From NCBI RefSeq assembly GCF_016862395.1, contig NZ_BOMW01000037.1, positions 1 through 64,000 of the forward strand: DNA of 64,000 nt, given 5' to 3'. Position 1 is the stretch's first letter, and each line of letters begins with the position of its first letter. The DNA comes from Actinoplanes siamensis (GTDB lineage: Bacteria; Actinomycetota; Actinomycetes; Mycobacteriales; Micromonosporaceae). Shown one piece after another: positions 1 to 8,426 of this stretch. Made by a program: the position numbers and the translations under genes. The notes beneath the pieces are model-generated. The model saw only the letters and a program-made list of their open reading frames with translations. It was not told the origin of the DNA and ran no database searches.

Positions 1-393
1 CACTAGAGCGTCCGCCACGGCCGAGGTCGGCGCATGGGAGAGCGCCCATCCGGGCGGACACCACCACATGCGCCGACCATGATCTCCGCTCGGACCGGCG
101 GCACGAGGCGCCATCCCGATTACGCTGAGTGGCGGCGCCAGTGAGGTGAGGGTGCGCCCGTTCCCGTGCGCATGGGTGCGGCTCCGCCGCGGTGATCATC
201 GACGGCGTACGCGGGTCCGGGGCCGCGGCCGGCACGGACCGCACGCCGTCCGGCCGGCGCACGGCGACCGGCCGTTACGACGTCGATCTCACGTCGGGTG
301 TCTCGAACCTCACCGCCGACCGGCGGTAACCTGGCGTTCGTCGACCAGGTAGCGTGTACCGGCCCCGCCCGGAAGAGAAAGAGGCCCCGATTG
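1..393. other. Left-edge intergenic region without a supported gene
   Basis: No reading frame here looks like a real protein; the frames present are shadows or upstream extensions of the thymidine kinase frame. The main visible structure is a nested inverted repeat at 25-78. The kinase ribosome binding site, a purine-rich stretch, lies at about 371-384. Confidence 0.6.
25..78. repeat. Nested inverted repeat (possible terminator or cruciform)
   Basis: GGTCGGCGCATG (25-36) pairs perfectly with CATGCGCCGACC (67-78). The 30-base loop holds a second hairpin, CGCCC (43-47) with GGGCG (52-56). No T-tract follows. It could terminate a gene that ends left of the window; the function is not established. 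Confidence 0.6.
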
Positions 394-1041
394 ATGCCGG
401 TCACCGCCGCGACCGTTCTCGCTTCTCGGCAGCCGGCGCTGGCCCCGGTCTTCGGGACTCTCACCCTGTTCACCGGCCGGATGGGCTCCGGCAAGAGCAC
501 CCTCGCCCTGCAGAACGCGTTCAACCGCCGCCAGGCCGGCCGCCCCGGAGTGCTGTTGACCAGCCAGGACCGGGCCGGCGAGGGGATCATGTCGTCCCGG
601 CTCGGGGTCACCGCGGACGCCGTCGAGGTGGGTCCGGAGATGGACCTGGTGGCTTTGGTCACGGAGCGTGTTCCCGCCGGGGGTTTCGTGATCGCCGACG
701 AGGCGCAGTTCCTCACCCCGGCCCAGGTGGAGCAGTTGGCCTGGGCCGCCGACGAGCTCGGTGTCGACATCGACTGCTACGCCATCACGACCGATTTCCT
801 GTCCCGCCTGTTTCCCGGCGCGCAGCGGCTGGTCGAGCTGGCCGACGTGATCGTCCCGCTGCAGGTGGAGGTGACCTGCTGGTGCGGGCGCCCGGGCCGG
901 CAGAACGCGCGCATCGTCGACGGCCAGGTGGCTCGGGCCGGCGAGCAGGTGGCGGTCGGCGACACCACGGAGACGTCAGCGGTCTCCTACCGCGTGCTCT
1001 GCCGCCGTCACTGGCGCAACGGCGAGCCCGGCCCGGCATGA
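394..1041 (+). CDS. tdk: Thymidine kinase, type II
   Basis: Cytosolic salvage enzyme that phosphorylates thymidine to dTMP with ATP. The 215-residue product has a Walker A motif GRMGSGKST at about residues 28-36, the Walker B-like IADEAQF, and a C-terminal zinc-ribbon pattern (CWC early, CRRHW near the end). This is the layout of small tetrameric type II thymidine kinases, and the length is normal for them. ATG 394 is chosen because the purine-rich GGAAGAGAAAGAGG lies just upstream; an in-frame upstream start at 298 would add 32 unsupported residues, and TTG 391 is a weaker alternative. It appears monocistronic, with a convergent neighbour 89 bases downstream. Confidence 0.9.
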   Translation: MPVTAATVLASRQPALAPVFGTLTLFTGRMGSGKSTLALQNAFNRRQAGRPGVLLTSQDRAGEGIMSSRLGVTADAVEVGPEMDLVALVTERVPAGGFVIADEAQFLTPAQVEQLAWAADELGVDIDCYAITTDFLSRLFPGAQRLVELADVIVPLQVEVTCWCGRPGRQNARIVDGQVARAGEQVAVGDTTETSAVSYRVLCRRHWRNGEPGPA

Positions 1042-1130
1042 ACTCATGAATCCGGCAATTCCGCGGGACGCAGCGCTGTCAGGCGCCGCGTGAACCACGC
1101 CGGAGCTCCGCGTGATCCACGGGACAGGGG

Positions 1131-2363
1131 CTAACACTTCCCCGACCCCCAGGCCCGGCACACCACGGTCCACATGTCAGCGGTCTGCAACCGCACCTCA
1201 CCCCCGGCCTTCTTCACGACCGCACCACCGTTCCCCAGCGGCACGTCCATCGATCCCCCGGGCGGCAGGACCGTACGTTCCCGGAACCGGTACTGATACC
1301 GCCCACCGATCACCACATGCCCCTGCAGGTCCACGGCCCGCCGACTCACGTTGACCACCGAGACCCTCCCGGCCCCGTCGTGCGCCACCTGGAGGTCGAT
1401 CTTCCCGGTCAGCGGGCTGCCACAGCGCACCCGGCACGGGTAGACGAACGCCTGCCGCAGATCCCCTTGCGGGTCGAAGAGGTACGCCCCGTCCCCGGCC
1501 CCCGGCCGCACCGGATCGACGTTCGTCAGGATCGGCGCGGTCAGCCCCCAGTACTTGTCGGTGGCCGTGTCCCGTCCCTTACCCACGTGCACGTAGATCC
1601 GCCCACCGGCCGGCACCACCGTCCCGCGCTTGAACGTGTACCGCCGCAGCCCCGAATCGCGCACCCACCAGCCGCTCACGTCCACCGTCCGGGAGCCCGG
1701 GTTGCCGATCCGGATCCACTCCCCGTTCAGGTCGAGCGTGTCCGTCCCGTCCGGGTCGCTGTTGGCCGAGACGGTCAGCCGGGCGCCCCGCGCCGGCCCG
1801 GCCCCGCAGTAGTCGTCGTCCCAGATCCGCCGGTGAGCGAGCGCCGCGTCGGCGGACGCCACCGCGTACACCGAATCCCAGGCGGTCTCGCCGGGGAACG
1901 ACAACCCCAGCACGAACCCGGACCGCACCAGGTCCTGCCCGATGTCCAGCCACCGGCCCTTGATCTTCACGGCCACGGACCGCAGCGGCCGGCCGCGGCT
2001 GCTGCTGCTCGCGTGCTGCGCGGTCAGCCGCACCACCCCCTTGCCGGCCTTGACCAGCTGCTCCACCCGGGCGGTGGCCTCCAGCGCGTGGCACTCGCCA
2101 CGGCGCCTGGCCGGCCTGGGCGAGTAGGCGTACTGCTCCATCGCCTGCACGCCGATCACGCGAATCGACCGGGCCCGCTTGCCGGCCACGCTGACCAGCA
2201 GCGTGTCACCGTCCGGCACCCACGCCACCGTGCCGGTCCAGACAACGCATCGCGGGCTCCCGGCGCCGGGCCGGCAGGCGACGGTGGCGGCCTGCGCCGG
2301 TGCGGAGAATCCGGACACCAGCAGAGCGGCGGAGGCGGCAAGGGTCGCGAGGCGGCGGAGCAT
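1131..2363 (-). CDS. Secreted nuclease-like (SNase/TNase) protein with lamin-tail domain
   Basis: The product is 410 residues with a signal peptide ending near APAQAA. An SNase-like domain follows (about residues 35-190), recognisable by PDGDTLLV and IRVIGV, then a lamin-tail-type beta domain (about 200-310: DTLDLNGEWIRIGNPG, VDVSGWWVRDSG). The C-terminal part repeats a similar beta pattern and ends with a cysteine pair. The family hydrolyses nucleic acids, and bacterial lamin-tail domains often accompany secreted nucleases. Where staphylococcal nuclease has a calcium-binding aspartate (D-T-P-E), this protein reads VQAMEQ, so catalysis is doubtful. ATG 2363 starts a clean signal peptide; the frame is open a further 80 codons upstream without coding character. 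Confidence 0.8.
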   Translation of the reverse strand: MLRRLATLAASAALLVSGFSAPAQAATVACRPGAGSPRCVVWTGTVAWVPDGDTLLVSVAGKRARSIRVIGVQAMEQYAYSPRPARRRGECHALEATARVEQLVKAGKGVVRLTAQHASSSSRGRPLRSVAVKIKGRWLDIGQDLVRSGFVLGLSFPGETAWDSVYAVASADAALAHRRIWDDDYCGAGPARGARLTVSANSDPDGTDTLDLNGEWIRIGNPGSRTVDVSGWWVRDSGLRRYTFKRGTVVPAGGRIYVHVGKGRDTATDKYWGLTAPILTNVDPVRPGAGDGAYLFDPQGDLRQAFVYPCRVRCGSPLTGKIDLQVAHDGAGRVSVVNVSRRAVDLQGHVVIGGRYQYRFRERTVLPPGGSMDVPLGNGGAVVKKAGGEVRLQTADMWTVVCRAWGSGKC

Positions 2364-2640
2364 GCCCGCAAGATCGGCAGGGCCCGGTTGCGGTCCGAGT
2401 TCCCGACCGATGCGCCCCGGTTGCGATCCTCCAGATCCGGGACGCGATGTCGGGGTACGACCGGAGGCCCCACCGGTGCGGAGCACCAGCCACGACCGGC
2501 CGACCGGAGCCGCGCTCGCGGGAAACACCAGGGCCGAGATGCGTGCCAGGGCCGCGCTCGCGTGGAACACGGCGCCGCACCTGGTCGAGTGGGCCCAGCG
2601 CACCGGCGCCGGGGTTCTTCCCGCCCAGATAGTCAGCTAA

Positions 2641-2757
2641 CGCCAGCTGATCGCCCTGGCCCGCGTCTTCGTGGCGGCGCCCCGCGTGGTCGTGCTCGAC
2701 GAGGCGACGTCCAGCCTGGACCTGCGTTCGGAACTGCGGGTGGAGGCCGCGGGGTGT
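2641..2757 (+). pseudogene. Remnant of an ABC transporter ATPase
   Basis: Translation directly after an in-frame TAA (2638-2640) gives RQLIALARVFVAAPRVVVLDE followed by ATSSLD. This is the stretch from just after the signature motif through Walker B and the D-loop of an exporter-type ABC ATPase. Homology begins abruptly at 2641 and ends near 2757; no Walker A, start codon or transmembrane domain lies nearby. The frame stays open to 4446 only as antisense of the next gene. A scar of a lost transporter is the simplest reading. Confidence 0.75.
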
Positions 2758-2778
2758 CTCGCGGGCGCGGACACACGC

Positions 2779-2806
2779 CCCGGTGCCGGCCTGGGCCGGC
2801 ACCGGG
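2779..2806. terminator. Hairpin, probable terminator
   Basis: CCCGGTGCCGGC (2779-2790), loop CTGG, GCCGGCACCGGG (2795-2806): a perfect 12-base-pair stem about 40 bases past the stop of the minus-strand gene ending at 2848. There is no T-tract, as is common in actinobacteria. Confidence 0.5.
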
Positions 2807-2847
2807 TCGTTCCGGCAGCCCCGGACGGCGCGTGGCGCGGGAGGGGA

Positions 2848-3915
2848 TCAGCGCACCGGAACCAGGAAGGCGAAGACCCGCACGCCGACCGGGCCGCCGG
2901 GCAGCGGCGCCGGAGCCGACGCGGACACCTTCATGCCGACCTCCCACGGCTCGCCGTCCAGGAAGACCTCGTTCGTCAGCATCTGCCCGTCCTGGTACGC
3001 CATGAAGAACCGCAGCGCGTGCACCGCCCGGCTCAGCGGAACCTCCCGCAGCGCGGCCAGCAGCTGGTCGAGCAGCGGCTCCGCGGACGGCACCGGCTCG
3101 GTCGCGAACAGATCCACCTGCGCGCCCAGCAGCAGGTCGAACGCGCCGGCCGGATGCTCGTAGCGCTCGATGTGCACGTGCTCGGCGGCGACCCGCCGAT
3201 CGAGCAGGGCGGCGATCATCGGGTACGCCACGGCACGCTCGAACATCGCCAGCGTCTGGAAGATGGCGTCCTTCCAGGTCGGCGCCACCCCCACGCAGCT
3301 CTCCACCATCCACGGCCGGGCCAGCGCCGGATGGTTCACCGCGAAGTTCACCTGCGCCACCACCAGCTCGGGCGCCGGCCGCGGATGCGCCGCCAGGGTG
3401 GCCCGGAACTCGGTCTCGCCCAGCGTGAGGTCGCTGCCGAGAGCGACCCCGTACGCCGCCATCCAGTGCGCGAACACCGAGGCCGGCGACGGCACGCCGC
3501 CGCTGCCGTTCCCGATCGGCGGCAGCGGCTCGGCCAGCGCCACCATCCCGAGCGTCACATGCTCCAGCTGGGCGCCGTCCCGCAGCGCCTGGCCGACCGC
3601 GGCCACCTCGCTGCTGTACCCGGCGATCCGCGCGATCTCGCTGTCGTCGGCGACCGTCGCGCGCCGCGCCGCCGCCTGGAAGACCGGATCGTCAGCGAGG
3701 CGCCGCTCGGTGTCCCCGTCCAGGAACCGGTCGTCGAGCTCGACGCCGTCCAGGATCCGGCGGCCGAACGCGAGCGGCAGGAAGTATGTCAGCCGGTCCG
3801 CCAGCCACGGCTCCAGCCCACCGCTGAGCAGCTTGTTCTTGACCGCGTCCCCGGGCACCGGTTCCGCGCTCTCGCAGAACGCCGTGACCGCGACCACAAC
3901 CGCCTCGTCGAACAT
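2848..3915 (-). CDS. Uncharacterised protein, 355 aa
   Basis: I do not recognise the family. The product is soluble-looking, mixed alpha/beta, acidic, and has no signal peptide, membrane segment or metal-binding cluster. The N-terminal half (to about residue 130) is helical. The centre contains the conserved-looking stretch VAPTWKDAIFQTLAMFERAV (about 210-230). The C-terminal third looks like a separate beta-rich unit ending in VFAFLVPVR. ATG 3915 begins the frame. Codon use matches the neighbours, so the frame is real. It lies between an ABC-ATPase remnant and a divergent PEP-mutase-like gene, which gives no functional clue. Confidence 0.7.
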   Translation of the reverse strand: MFDEAVVVAVTAFCESAEPVPGDAVKNKLLSGGLEPWLADRLTYFLPLAFGRRILDGVELDDRFLDGDTERRLADDPVFQAAARRATVADDSEIARIAGYSSEVAAVGQALRDGAQLEHVTLGMVALAEPLPPIGNGSGGVPSPASVFAHWMAAYGVALGSDLTLGETEFRATLAAHPRPAPELVVAQVNFAVNHPALARPWMVESCVGVAPTWKDAIFQTLAMFERAVAYPMIAALLDRRVAAEHVHIERYEHPAGAFDLLLGAQVDLFATEPVPSAEPLLDQLLAALREVPLSRAVHALRFFMAYQDGQMLTNEVFLDGEPWEVGMKVSASAPAPLPGGPVGVRVFAFLVPVR

Positions 3916-4013
3916 CGCGTGAGCCTACCCCCACCGATCCCGGTGGCAAGTCCTCGCCGCCGCGGCATCCGGCCTCGTTGTCCCGGCCGCTGGCGCACGG
4001 TGCACAATCCCTC

Positions 4014-4874
4014 ATGGCCGCTTCCGCGCTCCGCGCTCTCCTCACCTCCGGCCGGGTCACCCACGTGCCCGGCGTCCACGATCCGCTCACCGCCGCGCTC
4101 GCGGTCGCCGCCGGGCACCAGGCCGTCCACCTGTCCAGCGCCGCCGTCTCGGCGACCATGCTGGGCCGGTCCGACCTCGACTTCGTGCACGCCACGCAGA
4201 TCGCCGACCGGGCGGCCACGCTGGCGCCGGCCCTGCGCGGGGTCCCGTTGCTGGCCGACGCGGGCACCGGCTACGACAGCCCGCCGGACGCGGTGTGGAC
4301 CGGGCTCGCGTACGCCCGGGCGGGCGTCTCCGGCCTGGTTCTCGGCGACCGGAGTCCGGACCACCCGGCCGTCCTCCGGATCCGGGCTCTGGCCGACCAG
4401 GTGCCGGAGCTCGCGGTCGTTGCCAAGATCGAGGTGTACGCGGTGAGCGGGCTCGCCGGGACGATCGAGCGCTGTGCCGCGTACGCGGAGGCGGGCGCCG
4501 ACGCGGTGTTCCTGCCGACGGCGGGCCGGCCGTGGTCCGCGGACGACGGCGTACCCGGGATCGAGGAGCTGGCCGCGGTCGGCCGGGCGCTTCCGGGCGT
4601 ACCCCTGGTCGTGGAACGCAGCGAAGCCGCCGGTCACCGGACCACCTGGACCGACGCGGAACTCGCCGCGGCCGGCGTGCGCCTGGTGCTGCACCCGGTC
4701 GCCGCCCTGCTGGCCGCGATGCGGGCGGCGTCGCTCACCTATCGTGCCCTCGCCGAGACCGGAACCGCCGACCGGGTGGACCGGTTGCCGTGGGCGGCGT
4801 TCACCACCCTGGCCGACCCGGCCGAGGCCCACGGCCCGGACGCCGCTCACGTCCCCGAGGGTCTGCAGACCTGA
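4014..4874 (+). CDS. Isocitrate lyase/PEP mutase superfamily protein
   Basis: The 286-residue product follows the PEP mutase/methylisocitrate lyase barrel: an early SSAAVSATMLGRSDLDF, then LLADAGTGY in place of the usual metal-site D-x-D-T-G-F-G, then AGVSGLVLGDR, then AYAEAGADAVFLP on a later strand. Family members cleave or form C-C or P-C bonds next to a carboxylate, using Mg2+. The expected flexible-loop motif K-K/R-C-G-H after the D/E-D-Q strand is absent: after GDR comes SPDHPAV. Lyase activity is therefore doubtful and the substrate is unknown. ATG 4014 is preferred; the frame extends 12 codons upstream. Confidence 0.75.
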   Translation: MAASALRALLTSGRVTHVPGVHDPLTAALAVAAGHQAVHLSSAAVSATMLGRSDLDFVHATQIADRAATLAPALRGVPLLADAGTGYDSPPDAVWTGLAYARAGVSGLVLGDRSPDHPAVLRIRALADQVPELAVVAKIEVYAVSGLAGTIERCAAYAEAGADAVFLPTAGRPWSADDGVPGIEELAAVGRALPGVPLVVERSEAAGHRTTWTDAELAAAGVRLVLHPVAALLAAMRAASLTYRALAETGTADRVDRLPWAAFTTLADPAEAHGPDAAHVPEGLQT

Positions 4875-4972
4875 GGACGCACCGCACCGGCCGCCTCCCG
4901 CTGGGCCGCGGACATCAGGTCGCACCGGGGGGCGGGGCTACTGTTGATCATGATGGTTGTTAGCGTCCCTGC

Positions 4973-5968
4973 GTGAGCGATCAGCTGCCACCCCCGCCGA
5001 GCCCGGCTCAGCCACCCCACTCGCCCGACCCGGCGCCGTCGGCGGAAGCGGCCGGCGCCGTCCCGGCCACCCAGGAGCCGGAGACGACCGCCCTGCCCGG
5101 CGAACCCGCGACGGCCGCGTATCCGGCCACGGATCCGACCTTCCACTACCCGCAGCCCGATCCGACGGCGCCCTACCCGGCTCAGGCCTTCCCGCCCGCC
5201 GCACATGCCGCGCCGGCCCCGCCCTACCCGGGACACCCCGCGCCCGGCCACCCGCCGGCCGGGTACCCGGGTGCGCCGCTTCCGGCCACCTATCCCTTCG
5301 CCGGGTACCCGGGTGCGCCGCTTCCGGCCGGCTACCCGCACCCCGGCTGGGGTCCGCCCGTCCCGCCGCCCGCCCAGCCGACCAACCGCTTCGCGATCAC
5401 CGCGCTGATCACCGGCCTGGTCGGCCTGGTCCCGCTCGGCGTCATCTTCGGCATCCTGGCGATCCGGCAGATCAACCGCACCCGCGAGCCCGGCCGCGGC
5501 CTGGCCGTCGGCGGCATCATCGCGGCCGGTCTCTGGATCTACGTGATCTACGTGATCATTTCGTTCACCGCCGTCTTCCAGGGCATCGACCAGGCCGTGG
5601 ACCGGCACGACGACCCGCTCGGCGACCGGCGGGCGCAGGCCGGTCTGTACCCGGGCGTGTGCATCGACCGGATGCGCGGCACCACGGCCGGCGACCTCAC
5701 CACCGTGCCCTGCTCCAGCCCGCACGAGGCCGAGGTGTACTCGGTGTTCACCCTGCCCGGCGGCGCCTGGCCGGGCCAGTCCACGGTGCGCGGGACGGCC
5801 CTGGATGGCTGCGACCGGGACGCCGAGCGCTACCGCACCGGCGCGGACGCGGACCTGGACGTCCGGGCGCTGTATCCGCGGTCGGCCACGAGCTGGTCCG
5901 TCGACCGCGGTGTGGTGTGCATCGCCGTCGACCCGGACGGCCCGCGCACGGGTTCGCTGTTCGACTGA
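4973..5968 (+). CDS. Proline-rich membrane protein with DUF4190-like and septum-formation-like domains
   Basis: The 331-residue product has an N-terminal 125 residues rich in Pro, Ala, Gly and Tyr, including two tandem copies of a 14-residue unit. Two transmembrane helices follow (about 145-200; ITALITGLVGLVPLGVIFG and the next hydrophobic run), as in DUF4190 proteins. The extracytoplasmic tail (about 220-330) has spaced cysteines and VPCSSPHEAEVYSV, the signature of the actinobacterial septum-formation domain. Such proteins sit in the membrane and are linked loosely to division; their molecular role is not established. The GTG start at 4973 begins MSDQLPPPP. Confidence 0.75.
   Translation: MSDQLPPPPSPAQPPHSPDPAPSAEAAGAVPATQEPETTALPGEPATAAYPATDPTFHYPQPDPTAPYPAQAFPPAAHAAPAPPYPGHPAPGHPPAGYPGAPLPATYPFAGYPGAPLPAGYPHPGWGPPVPPPAQPTNRFAITALITGLVGLVPLGVIFGILAIRQINRTREPGRGLAVGGIIAAGLWIYVIYVIISFTAVFQGIDQAVDRHDDPLGDRRAQAGLYPGVCIDRMRGTTAGDLTTVPCSSPHEAEVYSVFTLPGGAWPGQSTVRGTALDGCDRDAERYRTGADADLDVRALYPRSATSWSVDRGVVCIAVDPDGPRTGSLFD
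5259..5328 (+). repeat. Two 42-bp tandem units in a proline-rich linker
   Basis: The sequence beginning CCGGGTACCCGG recurs at 5259 and 5301, exactly 42 bases apart, encoding AGYPGAPLPATYPF and then AGYPGAPLPAGYPH. The copies are nearly identical at DNA level, suggesting recent duplication within the disordered N-terminus. Confidence 0.75.
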
Positions 5969-6047
5969 GCGCGCGAGGCGGCGGCCGCCCGGCGCCGTGC
6001 GTGACCGCGGCCCACCGGGCCGGCGCGGCGCCCGGCGGACGTACCCC

Positions 6048-8021
6048 TCACTCCGCCGCGACGCGCGCGTCCTCCTCGGCCATCGCCTCCTGGCGGCCCG
6101 GCTCCTCGCGCAGGATCGCCGCGTTCAACCACTCGTCCGGGATCGCGAACGCCTCCACCAGCGTCCCCAGATGCGGCCGCAGCTCCCTCAACAGGTCGTT
6201 GATCACCGCCGTGACCGCTTTGGACCGGTTCGGGGTCAGCCGCCCGTGCTCCAGGAACCAGCCCCGGTCGGCTTCGATCGTGGTCAGCGCGTACAGGTCG
6301 CAGACCCGGTCGAGCAGTGCTTTCACCGCCGGGTCGGTGGCCCGCTCGATGCCGGCGACGAACGCCTCCAGGGTGATCCGGTCGATGTGCGCGGTCGCGG
6401 TCTTCAGCACGTGGTCCTGGACGTCGTTGAAGATGTCGAACGGCCGGTCCTTCTTGGCCGCGGCGCCGCTGCGGAGCCGGCGGATGGCGCCCTCCAGCAC
6501 GTGCTTCTCGCGGTCCTCGAACATCGTCAGGTGCCAGCCCCGATCGGTGACGGCGACCTCCTCGCCACGGCCGGGGACCGCGGCCACCAGGCGCTGGATC
6601 AGGCCGCGGGCGGCGGTGCGCTCCAGCACCATCTCGCGGACCTGCTCGGCGACGAACGTGGCGCGGCCCCAGCCGTCGAGCGAGCCGAAGGCGTCCCGGT
6701 AGCCGGTGAGCAGGCCCTTCGCGACCAACTGGAGGAGCACCGTGTTGTCGCCCTCGAACGTGGTGAACACGTCGGTGTCGGCCTTCAGCGCGGGCAGCCG
6801 GTTCTCCGACAGGTAGCCGGCGCCGCCGCAGGCCTCGCGGCACATCTGGATCGTCCGGGTGGCGTGCCAGGTCTGCGCGGCCTTCAGCCCGGCCGCCCGC
6901 GACTCCAGCTCGCGCTGGCGGTGCTCGTCGGCCGGGCCGGGGCCGGACTGCACGTCGGCGAGCGTGCCGACCAGTTCCTCCTGGGCGAACGCGTACGCAT
7001 ACGTCGTGGCCAGCGCCGGGATGAGTTTGCGCTGGTGGGCGAGGTAGTCGTTGAGGACCACCTCACGGTCCGCGCCGGGGACGCCGAACTGGCGGCGGGT
7101 GTCCCCGTACCGGATCGCGATGGTCAACGCCGCGCGGGTCGCGGCGGAGGCCGCGCCGCCCACCGTGACCCGGCCGCGGACCAGCGTGCCCAGCATGGTG
7201 AAGAAGCGGCGGGTGTCGTTCTCGATCGGGCTGGAGTAGGCGCCGTCCGGCGCGACCTGGCCGTACCGGTCGAGGAGCATGTCCCGCGGCACTGTCACGT
7301 GCTCGAAGCCGATCCGGCCGTTGTCGACGCCGAGCAGGCCCGCCTTGTGGCCGGCGTCGCCGAGCGTGACGCCGGGCATCGGGTTGCCGTCGGCGTCCCG
7401 GATCGGCACCAGCCAGGCGTGCACGCCGTGGTTCCGGCCCTGGGTGATGAGCTGGGCGAAGACCACCGCCATCCGGCCGTCCCGGGCCGCGTTGCCGATG
7501 TAGTCCTTGCGGGCCGCCTCGTGCGGGGTGTGCAGGTCGAACGTCTGGGTCTCCGGGTCGTACACGCAGACGGTGCGCAGCTTCTGGACGTCGGAGCCGT
7601 GACCGGTCTCGGTCATCGCGAAGCAGCCCATGATCTCGGTGGAGATGATGCCGCGCAGGTACGCCTCGTGGTGCCGCTCGGTGCCGAGCGCCACCACCGC
7701 GCCGCCGAACAGCCCCCACTGCACGCCGGCCTTCACCATCAGCGACAGGTCCGCGTACGCCAGCATCTCGGCCGCCACCACCGACCCGCCCGGGTCGCCC
7801 AAGCCGCCGTAGGCGGCCGGGAACGCCGACGCCACGCCGACGTCGGTGGGGATCTGCCGGATCAGTGCGGAGACCCGCTCCCGGGCCTGCTCGCCGGTCT
7901 CGCCGTGCACCGCGGCGAAGCCCGCTTTGCCGAGCTCGTCGCGCACCGCCTGCCGGACGTGTGCCCACCGCCCGTCCAGGACATCCCGGAGGTGGGCAGC
8001 GTCGATGGAGTCGCCGATCAT
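6048..8021 (-). CDS. Acyl-CoA oxidase / acyl-CoA dehydrogenase family protein
   Basis: The 657-residue flavoprotein is about the length of peroxisomal-type acyl-CoA oxidases rather than 380-residue dehydrogenases. FAMTETGHGSDV (about 135-146) is the FAD-binding signature. RRQFGVPG and the helix containing REACGGAGYLSENRLP form the central C-terminal domain. TFEGDNTVLLQ carries the glutamate expected to abstract the alpha proton. A further helical extension (about 480-657) matches the ACOX C-terminal domain. The expected reaction is alpha,beta-oxidation of acyl-CoA in lipid breakdown, with O2 as acceptor if it is a true oxidase. ATG 8021 starts the conserved N-terminus. It looks monocistronic. 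Confidence 0.88.
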   Translation of the reverse strand: MIGDSIDAAHLRDVLDGRWAHVRQAVRDELGKAGFAAVHGETGEQARERVSALIRQIPTDVGVASAFPAAYGGLGDPGGSVVAAEMLAYADLSLMVKAGVQWGLFGGAVVALGTERHHEAYLRGIISTEIMGCFAMTETGHGSDVQKLRTVCVYDPETQTFDLHTPHEAARKDYIGNAARDGRMAVVFAQLITQGRNHGVHAWLVPIRDADGNPMPGVTLGDAGHKAGLLGVDNGRIGFEHVTVPRDMLLDRYGQVAPDGAYSSPIENDTRRFFTMLGTLVRGRVTVGGAASAATRAALTIAIRYGDTRRQFGVPGADREVVLNDYLAHQRKLIPALATTYAYAFAQEELVGTLADVQSGPGPADEHRQRELESRAAGLKAAQTWHATRTIQMCREACGGAGYLSENRLPALKADTDVFTTFEGDNTVLLQLVAKGLLTGYRDAFGSLDGWGRATFVAEQVREMVLERTAARGLIQRLVAAVPGRGEEVAVTDRGWHLTMFEDREKHVLEGAIRRLRSGAAAKKDRPFDIFNDVQDHVLKTATAHIDRITLEAFVAGIERATDPAVKALLDRVCDLYALTTIEADRGWFLEHGRLTPNRSKAVTAVINDLLRELRPHLGTLVEAFAIPDEWLNAAILREEPGRQEAMAEEDARVAAE

Positions 8022-8094
8022 GACGAGAAGCTAATCACGCGCGCGACGCCGAGCGGCCGCCGGACCCGTCCAGAACGCCGGAAAGTCATGAGAT

Positions 8095-8134
8095 GACGCG
8101 GACCTCGGCGGTGATCTCCGCCGGGGCCCGCGTC
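8095..8134 (-). terminator. Terminator-like hairpin
   Basis: A 17-base arm starting GACGCGG (8095-8111) pairs with CCGCCGGGGCCCGCGTC (8118-8134) across a 6-base loop, with two mismatches. It lies just past the stop of the minus-strand small-protein gene at 8151 and before the acyl-CoA oxidase start. Confidence 0.5.
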
Positions 8135-8150
8135 GTCTCGTCGCGCTGTG

Positions 8151-8426
8151 TCACTCCTCGCCGGCGCCCAGGTGCCACGGAACGACAAGCGGGTGGCGCG
8201 CCTCGTCACGCGCGGCGATGCCCTCCATCGAGCGCGTGTACTGGCGGCGCGTGATGTCGCCGTCCATCAGCTGGCCGCACAGCACGCCTTCCAGGCTCCG
8301 CGGCGCGAGGAAGGACTCCGGGACGACCAGCGGTTCTTCCGCCTTTCGCGCCTCGGCACGGACTCCGCGCACCGCGAGCACGCAGGCGGCGGCCAGGACC
8401 AGGATGAGCAGGAACAGAACTAGCAT
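8151..8426 (-). CDS. Small single-pass membrane protein, SHOCT-like tail
   Basis: The 91-residue product has an N-terminal transmembrane helix (about residues 3-22) and a cytosolic tail. The tail includes LCGQLMDGDITRRQYTRSME, which resembles the short SHOCT-type oligomerisation motif (a leucine, two residues, then G-x-I-x-x-x-x-Y). The resemblance is by eye and no function is known. ATG 8426 is chosen because AAGGCGG lies about seven bases upstream; GTG 8432 is the alternative. Confidence 0.6.
   Translation of the reverse strand: MLVLFLLILVLAAACVLAVRGVRAEARKAEEPLVVPESFLAPRSLEGVLCGQLMDGDITRRQYTRSMEGIAARDEARHPLVVPWHLGAGEE

Noticed and set aside
120-770. 216-codon minus-strand frame at the left edge
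   Set aside because: Shadow of thymidine kinase; no motif and no start support.
1317-3005. 562-codon plus-strand open frame
   Set aside because: Antisense of the nuclease-like gene, with no protein-like features.
2671-4446. Reading the whole open frame after the ABC motif as a transporter
   Set aside because: Only about the first 30 codons match an ABC ATPase; the rest is antisense to the 355-residue gene and then out of frame with the PEP-mutase-like gene.
5805-8096. 763-codon plus-strand open frame
   Set aside because: Antisense shadow of the acyl-CoA oxidase; its composition is that of reversed GC-rich codons.
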